Both the position numbers and the translations under genes were made by a program. Shown here one piece after another: positions 56,021 to 63,112 of a stretch of 64,000 nucleotides of DNA. The notes below the pieces were generated by a model. The model saw only the letters and a list, made by a program, of their open reading frames with translations. It was not told the origin of the DNA and searched no databases. The stretch comes from CAWKOH01 sp963851245 (GTDB lineage Bacteria > Actinomycetota > Acidimicrobiia > Acidimicrobiales > Palsa-688), in NCBI GenBank assembly GCA_963851245.1, contig CAWKOH010000012.1, positions 558,001 to 622,000 on the forward strand, in the 5' to 3' direction. Position 1 is the stretch's first letter, and each line of letters opens with the position of its first letter.

Positions 56021-56059
56021 GCCCGAGTAGCTCAGCCGGCAGAGCAACGCACTCGTAAT
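56021..56059 (+). tRNA. tRNA-Thr(CGT) 5' half, truncated at the anticodon loop
   Basis: GCCCGAG acceptor arm, TA, D arm GCTC-AGCCGGCA-GAGC, then the anticodon arm ACGCA-CTCGTAA-T with anticodon CGT (Thr). The sequence leaves tRNA form immediately after the anticodon loop: no complementary 3' anticodon stem, T arm or CTCGGGC acceptor 3' strand is present in the following kilobase. It is a tRNA half, not a functional gene, and marks the left edge of a rearranged region. Confidence 0.7.
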
Positions 56060-56209
56060 ACCTTTCGGGCCACCGGAAGGGGCTGGGCAGGAAGGCGATA
56101 GGGTGCCTGACGTGCGGTTTTATGAGGGGTCGATCGCTGACGTTGGCGTCAGGTGGCTGGAGTTATGTCCAAAAATATGTCCAAACGGGGCCGTCGGTAG
56201 AATGTCGGC

Positions 56210-56452
56210 GTGTCACAGACAGCCGAGCTTCATGTGAAGGTGGGGCCGGACGGCTCCCTCTCGGTGCCTGCCTCCGAGTTGGCGGACGCCGGAATCCATC
56301 CCGGTGACGCGGTGGTCGTCGCTCCCGACCGCCGGCGACGGGTCCGTTCCATGCTGGGCGTACACGATCGGGGCATCGACTTCGACGTCGAGGACCAGTG
56401 TGCTCTCCGGGCCGAGATGGGCGCGGGTCTTGGTGAGGACCTGAGTCGTTGA
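56210..56452 (+). CDS. AbrB-type antitoxin
   Basis: 80 residues. ELHVKVGPDGSLSVPASELA then GIHPGDAVVVAP is a SpoVT/AbrB swapped-hairpin DNA-binding domain; the rest binds the toxin. GTG start at 56210. A TAGAAT element at 56198-56203 is only 6 bases upstream, so transcription probably starts at the GTG itself (leaderless). Two ATGTCCAAA copies 12 bases apart (56165-56185) lie just upstream and may be the autoregulatory operator. The toxin gene overlaps its stop. Confidence 0.82.
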   Translation: MSQTAELHVKVGPDGSLSVPASELADAGIHPGDAVVVAPDRRRRVRSMLGVHDRGIDFDVEDQCALRAEMGAGLGEDLSR

Positions 56453-56871
56453 CCGAGGCCACCACCGCGGTGGTGGCTGACACCCACATCGTCATCTGGT
56501 ACGTGCTCAACCCGGCGAAGCTCAGCGTGGAGGCGACCGAGGCGCTCGAAGGGTGCGTCGCTGCCGGCGAGCCCATCCGCGTCAGCGCCCATTCGTTGAT
56601 TGAGCTCGTCTACGCAGTCGAGCGAGCGACGAACCCCTTCAGCGAGGACGACCGCCAGGCGGTGCTCGAGGTCTTCGAGGCGGGGGACTCGCCGTTCGAG
56701 ATCGTGCCCGTGACGGCCGAGATCGCCAACCGGGTGTCGCCCGTTCCCCGGACGGCAAATGCAGATCCGGGCGATCGCGTAGTCGTTGCGACCGCGGAGG
56801 TTCTGGGACTGTCGATCGTCAGCGCAGATTCGAAGCCTCCGAGCATGACATCGTTGGCTGTGATCGCCTGA
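56449..56871 (+). CDS. PIN-domain (VapC-type) toxin
   Basis: 140 residues, probable RNase toxin paired with the AbrB-like antitoxin. The catalytic carboxylates are in VVADTHIVIWYVL, HSLIELVYAVE and ADPGDRVVVATAEVLG with SADSK following. The TTG start overlaps the antitoxin stop. The last ~15 residues (PPSMTSLAVIA) are odd for the family; in a neighbouring frame HDIVGCDRLKLAADSMG would follow instead, so a one-base change near the 3' end is possible. Confidence 0.78.
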   Translation: MTEATTAVVADTHIVIWYVLNPAKLSVEATEALEGCVAAGEPIRVSAHSLIELVYAVERATNPFSEDDRQAVLEVFEAGDSPFEIVPVTAEIANRVSPVPRTANADPGDRVVVATAEVLGLSIVSADSKPPSMTSLAVIA

Positions 56872-57024
56872 AGCTGGCGGCCGACTCGATGGGCTGAGCA
56901 GGACGTCTCGATCTGCCGTCGGAACGCCTCCTCTCTCCCGACTTGCGGCACAGCCGACGGGATAATGGGATCCACGATTTGGGGCGTTATGGGGATCTCC
57001 TGGCGACCGAGGCGTGTCCTTCAG

Positions 57025-57603
57025 CCAGGATCGGGCAAAACCACCCTGTTGCACATAATGGGCAGCCTGGACCGGCCCACCTCAGGCACGGTCCGGATCA
57101 CCGGGCTCGATCTCTCAGCCCTGTCGGACCGTCAGCTGGCGGTGCTGCGGGCGACACGGATCGGGTTCGTATTCCAGCAATATTTCCTGGCCGAACACAC
57201 CAGCACGCTCGACAACGTGGCCGACGGGCTGCTCTACGCCGGCATACCCGTCAAACAGCGGCGCCGGCGAGCAGTCGACGCCCTGGCCCAAGTCGGCCTC
57301 GCCAGCCGGGTCGGAGCGCGACCTACCCAACTGTCGGGCGGTGAGCGCCAACGGGTAGCCATCGCCCGGGCCCTGGTTGGCCAGCCGGCCATCGTGCTCG
57401 CCGACGAGCCGACCGGCAACCTGGACCAAACCACCGGCCAGTCCATCCTCGCCCTACTCGAGGATCTCAACACCCACGGGGCGACAATCGTGATCATCAC
57501 CCACGACCACAACGTCGCCGCCCATATGCCCCGGAGGGTCGAGATGCTCGACGGGCGGATCATAAGCGACAACACCACCCCGCGGCGAGGGGATCGGTCG
57601 TGA
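57025..57603 (+). pseudogene. MacB/LolD-type ABC ATPase lacking its N-terminus
   Basis: Homology starts in the middle of Walker A: PGSGKTTLLHIMGSLDRPTS. The first ~40 residues including the A-loop aromatic and the Walker A G-P-S are missing, and the upstream in-frame sequence is unrelated. The remainder is complete: FVFQQYFLAEHTSTLDN, LSGGERQRVAIARALVGQPA, VLADEPTGNLD and IITHDH. It stops in overlap with the permease ATG. As written the protein would not bind ATP normally. Confidence 0.8.
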
Positions 57604-58591
57604 ACACCGCGGTCCTGGCCCCTCGCCGGATAAGCCTGTCGGACCTGGCCCGACTGGCCAGCGTCGGGGTGCGCACACGCAGACTACGGGCGACCCTGTC
57701 CGCGTTAGGCATCACCATCGGAGTCGCCGCAATCGTAGCCGTGCTAGGCCTGTCCTCCTCGTCCCAGGCCGGGCTGCTCGACGAGATCGACCGGCTGGGC
57801 ACCAACCTGCTCACCGTCACCAACGGCCAAACCCTCGCCGGCCAAACCGCCGAACTGCCAGTCGCCGCCCCCGCCATGATCGGCCGGATCGGCCCAGTCA
57901 CCGCCGTCCAATACACCGGAGCAATCAACGGGATCGACACCTACCGCAGCCCATACGTCAACCCCATCAAAACCAACGCCCTAACCGTGGAGGCCTCCAG
58001 CCTCGGACTGCCCTCCACCCTAGGCACCAGCATGGCCCAAGGCGGCTACCTCAACGCCGCCACAAACCAAGAACCCGTGACCGTGCTCGGCGCAGCCGCC
58101 GCCCAACGCCTCGGCATCGACCGGGTCTGGCCAGGCGAGCGGATCTGGGTCGATCACCAGTGGTTCTACCTGGCCGGCATCCTAAACCCGGCCGTGCTCG
58201 CCCCAGAAATAGACAGCGCCATCCTCGTCGGCTTCCCCGCCGCCATGAAATACCTCGGCTTCGACGGTCATCCCTCCACCATCTACGTCCGAGCCCGCAC
58301 CAGCCAAGTCAACACCGTCGACGCCGTGCTCGGCCCCACCGCCAACCCTGAAAACCCCAACCAAGTCAACGTCAGCCAGCCTTCCGCCGCGCTAGTAGCG
58401 CGAGCGAAGGCCAAGGGCGCGCTCAACAGCCTGTTCCTCGGACTCGGCGCCGTGTCGCTGCTAGTGGGAGCCGTCGGCGTGGGAAACGTCATGCTCATCG
58501 GCGTCCTCGAACGCCGCTCCGAGATCGGCCTACGCCGCGCCCTCGGCGCCACCAAAAGCCACATCCGCACCCAGTTCCTCAGCGAAGCCGT
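57600..58591 (+). pseudogene. MacB-type ABC permease lacking its C-terminus
   Basis: The first 331 residues are a MacB/FtsX permease: helix one (TLSALGITIGVAAIVAVLGL), periplasmic domain, second helix (FLGLGAVSLLVGAVGVGNVM) and RRSEIGLRRALGATKSHIRT. At about 58590 likeness ends after TQFLSEAV and the two last helices are replaced by a fragment of an unrelated protein. The gene overlaps the ATPase gene by four bases (GTGA). A paralogue of the intact system at 13196. Confidence 0.82.
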
Positions 58592-58775
58592 CGGTGTCTG
58601 TCATACGGGCGCGCACGCCTTGGGGGCCGCCGCATATGCCGCTACGGCCGCCGGACTTGCGGACCCCGAACGGCCCGAAGCCGTCGAAGACGAAGTCCGC
58701 TGGCAGCTCGAGACCGTGCGTATCAGGTCGGAGAGGGATGTATCGTTTGACAACCTGTCGCTAGACGATGTATAG
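58592..58775 (+). pseudogene. immunity-protein-like (Imm5 type) C-terminal fragment
   Basis: In frame with the broken permease, the 60 residues after the junction read GAHALGAAAYAATAAGLADP and EDEVRWQLETVRIRSERDVS. This matches the end of the putative-immunity (Imm5-like) family, in which AHALGAAAYAAKAAG and RWQL are conserved. The rest of that protein is absent. The frame runs on into the promoter of the PadR gene, as expected for a dead fusion. Confidence 0.6.
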
Positions 58776-58776
58776 T
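58747..58776 (+). promoter_or_regulatory. promoter of the PadR gene
   Basis: TTGACA (58747-58752) and TATAGT (58771-58776) with 18-base spacing are near consensus. The expected transcription start lies at the ATG 58784, so the message is probably leaderless. GATGTATCG before and GATGTATAG within the region are a near direct repeat and may be the PadR operator. Confidence 0.65.
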
Positions 58777-58783
58777 CGTGCCG

Positions 58784-59113
58784 ATGGAACTGCGACCGCC
58801 GAGTTATTTCGCGCTTGCCTCGCTGATCGACGGGCCTTTGCACGGGTACGCGATCATGCGCCGCGCTCGCGAGCTATCGGACGGCCGCGTGCGACTCTCG
58901 ACCGGCACGCTGTACGCGCTCCTCGAGCGGGCGATCGGCGAGGAGCTCGTGACAGCCGGCGAGGTGTACGTGCAGGGTGGCCGTCAGCGCCGCGATTACG
59001 CGCTCACAGCGGCTGGGCGCCTGGCGCTCGAGCTCGAGACCGAGCGGATGGCGAGCGCGGCTGGCGTCGTGTCGGCGAGGTTGCGCGCGAGCGCGCGAAC
59101 GGCGCCGGCATGA
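58784..59113 (+). CDS. PadR-family transcriptional regulator
   Basis: 109-residue winged-helix regulator: SYFALASLIDGPLHGYAIMR, STGTLYALLERAIGEELV and GGRQRRDYALTAAGRLALEL are the PadR HTH and wing. The C-terminus is a short dimer helix. ATG 58784 is preferred because the promoter places the transcript start there; GTG 58778 is an alternative. The stop overlaps the membrane-protein ATG (ATGA). The G+C-rich CGCGCG codon style here differs from neighbouring genes, suggesting transfer. Confidence 0.9.
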   Translation: MELRPPSYFALASLIDGPLHGYAIMRRARELSDGRVRLSTGTLYALLERAIGEELVTAGEVYVQGGRQRRDYALTAAGRLALELETERMASAAGVVSARLRASARTAPA

Positions 59114-59931
59114 GGGGCCGCGGGCTCGCGCAGGCGGCGCTGCGGTGCTATCCGCCGGCCACGCGTACGGCGCGCGGAGCGGAGATGCTCGACACGCTGC
59201 TTGAGGCCTCGGGTGATCGGCACGGCGTGTTCGTGTGGAACGTCGTGTCGCTCGTGACCGCGGGTTTGGGTGAGCGCGCCCGGGCCAGCGCCCGGGTGAG
59301 CCCCGGCCGGACGATCGCGGAGGCGGCAAAGCTCGCGTCGGTCCTGTACGCGTGCCTGTGGCTCACGGCGGGTTTGGTGGTGTTGATCGAGCGGCGCGGA
59401 TGGCATCACGAAAGCCAGGTCTCGTTTCACGTGGTCGGGCTGCTGATCGTCCTGTTGGCGTGGTCGCGAGGACGGCAGCGCCTCGCCGGCGTGATCGGCC
59501 TCGCGTGCACGGTGCTGCTGGTCGTCGCGTACCCACCAGATGTCTTGCTTCCAGTGTCGCTCGTGCAACCGATTCTGCCGGCATGCGGGTTTCTGATCAT
59601 GGCGATCGCTCCGGCACGCGAGCGTCCGAGCACGGTCGCGCTCGCCGCGCTCGCCGCACTGGTTGTTGTGAGTGTGATCGTCGGCGCGAATACCGGCGGG
59701 TTCGGCCAGTTCATCGTGCTGGGCAGTGCCTCGATCGCCGGGCTGGCGGTATTTGCCGTGCAGCCGCGGCTCGCGATCGCGGTCGCGATGATCTGGACGG
59801 CGATCGGGATCGAGCTGATCGCTTTCGGCGGCACACCGCCTGCGCCATCGAAGCTCCTGGTCGCGGCCACTCCGGCCGTGCTCGCGGCGACCGCTGCCCG
59901 CGCACGCGTGATCCGTCGCAGAGCGATCTGA
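59110..59931 (+). CDS. membrane protein of a PadR operon
   Basis: 273 residues. An N-terminal cytosolic segment (ALRCYPPATRTARGAEMLDT, LLEASGDRHGVFVWNVVSLV) is followed by about seven hydrophobic segments. The arrangement, PadR followed by a short 'AxRxYPxxxRxxxGxEML' helix and a membrane bundle, is a frequent actinobacterial pairing, often thought to be a sensor or export part regulated by PadR. Coupled to PadR by ATGA. Codon style like PadR and unlike flanking genes. Confidence 0.78.
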   Translation: MRGRGLAQAALRCYPPATRTARGAEMLDTLLEASGDRHGVFVWNVVSLVTAGLGERARASARVSPGRTIAEAAKLASVLYACLWLTAGLVVLIERRGWHHESQVSFHVVGLLIVLLAWSRGRQRLAGVIGLACTVLLVVAYPPDVLLPVSLVQPILPACGFLIMAIAPARERPSTVALAALAALVVVSVIVGANTGGFGQFIVLGSASIAGLAVFAVQPRLAIAVAMIWTAIGIELIAFGGTPPAPSKLLVAATPAVLAATAARARVIRRRAI

Positions 59932-60135
59932 ACAGCATCCACGTCCGATGTGGCTCGTCACCGTGCAACGATCAACTCGCTGCAACAGGGGCCTCATCCG
60001 GCCTCTGGTCTCGTGTCGATCGCGTCCTTGCTGATCAGCGCTTGCGGATCCTCGTCGGGCTCGCCAACGAGCGCGCCCAACAGCCTACCGCCCAGCGTTC
60101 AAGCTCACCTCCGAAGGACATCGGCAGCGAACCTG

Positions 60136-61465
60136 ATGCGCGGCAGCCTCGATCCGAAGTGGCTGATCCGCTCACCGCGAACGTACGTGGTCGCCGTCGC
60201 GGCCCTCATGACCGGGGGCTTGGTGGTGGGGTGCGGGGGAGTTTCGCACCATCCGAGCGCGGCAACGCGGGCCGGCGCGACTGTGGCCACGACCGTGGTG
60301 ACGGGAGCTGCGCCGACCGTCGCGAGGTCCGGCGCGCCCTTGTACTGCCAAGGTGGCCCCTGCTACACCCCGGAGCAATACCGGGTCGCGTATGGCATCC
60401 AGTCATTGTTGGACAGAGGAATCGACGGTCGTGGCGAGACGGTGACGGTCGTTGCTCCTGTTCCACCGCCGAACGCGGGTCCTACCGATATCCGTCGGGA
60501 TCTGGAGAGCTTCGACAGAACGTTCCGGCTGCCCGCCGCACGGATCGAGGTCGTGACCACCCTCGGCGGTTCGGCCTCGCCGTGGCAGGCGACGGGGGAG
60601 GAGGTCGGCGACCTCGAGCACGTGCACGCGGTCGCTCCTGGCGCCACGCTGCGGGTGGTCCTGATTCCCTCTTCCTGGGGCCAAAGCGCCGCGAACGGGA
60701 CGGCGGACATGCTCGCCGCGTTGCGGCTTGCCGTCTCCGAAACCGACGTGGCTTCGATCAGCTGGAGCTTGGGGGAGCACTACTTCACCAAGGCTCAGGT
60801 GGCCGAGATGCACTCCATCCTGCTTGGCGCGGAGGCCCATCACGTCACGGTTATCGGCAGCTCCGGCGACGATGGCTGGTTCCCTACCCCTCGGGGATGG
60901 GGTGGTCAGGTCAAGGAGGTCAGCCTTCCGGCCTCCGACCCGCTCGTTCTGGGCGTTGGCGGCACCATTCTCACCGCGAATCCCAAGACCGGCGCCTACA
61001 TCAGCGAGACCGCCTGGCCAGATTCGGGTGGCGGCTTCAGCCACCTGTATGTCCGCCCCGCCTACCAGGATGGCGTCCCTGGGATTTCAGACGACGAGGG
61101 GCGTGCCCGACGTCGCCGGCGACGCCGCTGAGGCCGGCGGCATGGCGCTCGTTTTCACGGAGGATGGCAGAGCATCGCTCCGTTCGCCGCCGGGGACGAG
61201 CGACTCCGCGCCACTGTGGGGAGGGCTGGTGGCGCTGGCCGACCAGTACGCCCATCGCGACCTCGGCTTCATCAACCCCGCGATCTACAGCATCGCGCGC
61301 AGCTCCAGCTATCACAGCGCATTTCACGACATCACAACCGACACAGTCGGCACCAACGGCTACCCGGCCACTCCGGGCTGGGACCCGGTGACGGGCTGGG
61401 GAACCCCCAACGCGCAGGAACTCATCCCGCTGCTGGCCAAATTCGCCAAGCCAGGCACGACTTAG
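60136..61465 (+). CDS. S53 (sedolisin-type) peptidase lipoprotein, one frameshift
   Basis: Serine-carboxyl peptidase. The signal ends in lipobox VVGC (TGGLVVGCGG), so the protein is membrane-anchored outside. The catalytic Glu/Asp pair is in GEEVGDLEHVHAVAPGA, the oxyanion aspartate in IGSSGDDGW and the catalytic serine in GTSDSAPLWGG. Ca-site segment TPGWDPVTGWGTPN is near the end. The mature domain begins YTPEQYRVAYGI soon after the signal, so the usual ~180-residue pro-domain is missing. A shift at about 61085-61100 (after YQDGVPG) joins the two halves. Confidence 0.83.
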
Positions 61466-62427
61466 CCTCGATCCACGAAAGGGCACGACAACCGGCAAGG
61501 AAAGAGGGAATGAAAGAGCTCTAGAAGCAGCTTCTGATGGCCGTCGAACCAGGCGAGATCGCTTGAGAAGGTTCTCGGGGCTCTCCGACCATATCCATCC
61601 TTCTCGAGCGGGCCTGCGCGTCAGGTTCACGACATCGGCGGCAAGCGGGACGACGGATATCTCGTCACCGACGGCGATCGATAATGACAACTGCGACGCT
61701 CGTATATCTGTTGACTGCCACAAGCAGTGAGGTAGGACATGCCCTACTTCCTCACGTTGCTTGCCGGCTGTGCCCTTGTCTTCGACTGCCCCGATAAGTC
61801 GACGGCGACGAGGCGAGGCTCTGTCCATCAAGCGCGTGGGGCCAGGAGGAGGAACGCCCAAACCCCACTCCCCCACCTCTCGACATCCATAAACAGCGGT
61901 ATTTGGGATACGTCATGGAATTACACGACGTGCTCTATTGGGAGAGGGTCACGCTGGAGTGGGCGCAGGTTCAAACTTGTTCCTTGACCGCCGCCCCCAT
62001 CTCTGAATCACAGACTCCATCTGAAACAACATATCTGTCGTTGTAATATCATCACAGAGCACGGGTCTTGAACTTAGCCGCACATGAAAGGTGTCTCCTT
62101 GACCCGGCGTTGCGGAAGCCCGGGAGTCGTGTTACTGGGATGCTCGATGCGAGCTTTATGTGACACAGCATCTCGATGTGGTCGCCCTCGCCCGACCTTG
62201 CGGCATTCACGATCTGGGGCGCTCTCGGGGGACCCGGGTGGCCTGAATCCGGTTCCCGGAAGAGACCTAGGCGGTAAGGGCGGCCCACCAGTTCGTTCGT
62301 CACGAACGAACCGCCATCATCATCATTAGCCGCCCCACCGGAAGCCAGCGACCTAGTCATCCGTCGCTGAAACAACTCGGGTGGTTGTATAGAGGACTGG
62401 CACCGGAGTCAAATCCGCGACGGACGA
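61466..62427. other. 962-base region without a recognised gene
   Basis: Open frames at 61739-61987 (plus) and 62052-62375 (minus) lack motifs, ribosome sites and coding character. Base use is more even than in the genes around, with an A+T-richer patch near 62020-62060. A T-loop-like TTCAAAC near 61972 lacks a complementary stem. It looks like decayed or intergenic sequence at the edge of the mosaic. Confidence 0.5.
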
Positions 62428-63006
62428 CTAGGCGCCTTGTAGTTGCGCTGTGACGTTGATGGGAGGGAGTGGCCCCCCGGGTTCGAGGGTGCCGGCAGCG
62501 ATTTGTTCGGCGGCCCAGTCGACCCAGTCGATGAGCGTCGTGTAGAAGCGCCGGCCGAACTCGATGGTCAGCCGGGACGCCCGATTCTTCTGGCTAGCGG
62601 ACCAGTCCACGTTGGCCAGGGCTGTTTCTATATGACCCAGGTGGCGGACGTACTCCGCTCGGTCGCGGGCGAGGTGGGCGAGGGCCTCATCCTCGGGGAG
62701 CACCCAGACGCAGAAGATGCGCAGCAAGGCGTCGCAGCGGACCGAGTAGTCCGGCTCGGTGTCGCGCATCCAGGTTCGCAGGGCCTCGATGCCTTCCGGC
62801 GTGGACTGGTAGACCTTGCGGCCGCGGGGCCCCGCACCGGTCTGGGCGATCAGCCCGTCGGAGACCAGCTTGCCCAGCTCGGGATAGATCTGGCTGTGCT
62901 GGGCGGGCCACACGTTCCCCATCGAGTTCACGAAGAACTGGGACAGGTCGTAGCCGCTCAGCGGCTCGCCGGAGAGCAGGTTCACCAGCCCATAGCGCAG
63001 TGACAT
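62428..63006 (-). CDS. PadR-family transcriptional regulator
   Basis: 192 residues: N-terminal PadR winged helix (MSLRYGLVNLLSGEPLSGYD, HSQIYPELGKLVSDGLI, GPRGRKVYQSTPEGIEAL) and a C-terminal helical domain of the virulence-activator type. The start at 63006 is the family start; a long in-frame extension overlaps the divergent exporter and is rejected. Divergent from a DHA2 exporter with shared operators, so it is probably a drug-responsive repressor of that gene and of itself. Confidence 0.92.
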   Translation of the reverse strand: MSLRYGLVNLLSGEPLSGYDLSQFFVNSMGNVWPAQHSQIYPELGKLVSDGLIAQTGAGPRGRKVYQSTPEGIEALRTWMRDTEPDYSVRCDALLRIFCVWVLPEDEALAHLARDRAEYVRHLGHIETALANVDWSASQKNRASRLTIEFGRRFYTTLIDWVDWAAEQIAAGTLEPGGPLPPINVTAQLQGA

Positions 63007-63028
63007 ACGAATATTTTGACACGTAAGT

Positions 63029-63042
63029 CTTGACAGGTCAAG
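63029..63042. promoter_or_regulatory. operator dyad CTTGAC-AG-GTCAAG
   Basis: Perfect 6-bp arms, extendable to GTCTTGAC/GTCAAGtAAGAC with one bulge. It overlaps the -35 elements of both divergent genes: TTGACA (63030-63035, exporter, with TTAGAT 17 bases on) and TTGACC on the minus strand. A regulator here would block both. Confidence 0.7.
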
Positions 63043-63059
63043 TAAGACGCGGTTAGATG

Positions 63060-63083
63060 TGACCTGTCGTCTTTGACAGGTGA
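63060..63083. promoter_or_regulatory. second operator dyad TGACCTGTC / GACAGGTGA
   Basis: Nine-base arms with one mismatch around six bases, at the expected transcription start of the exporter. It shares the TGACAGGT half-site with the dyad at 63029, so the same regulator probably binds both. Confidence 0.6.
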
Positions 63084-63112
63084 AGGACATCGTGTTGAAA
63101 GGGAGGGATTCG

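Noticed and set aside
56165..56200. Mini-frame starting MSKNMSKRGRR as an integrase N-terminal remnant beside the tRNA half
   Set aside because: Too short to judge, stops at once, and no further integrase sequence follows; the repeat is more simply an operator-like element.
56060..57000. Group I intron interrupting tRNA-Thr
   Set aside because: No tRNA 3' half (T arm and CTCGGGC strand) was found downstream within about one kilobase.
59352..61391. Very long plus-strand open frame of 679 codons
   Set aside because: Arg/Gly-rich without domains; it crosses the membrane-protein and S53 peptidase genes in the wrong frame.
61930..62000. tRNA-like 3' end with TTCAAAC loop
   Set aside because: The flanking bases do not form a T stem, and no acceptor or anticodon arm is present.
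62052..62375. Minus-strand 107-codon frame as a gene
   Set aside because: No family likeness, mixed composition and no ribosome site.
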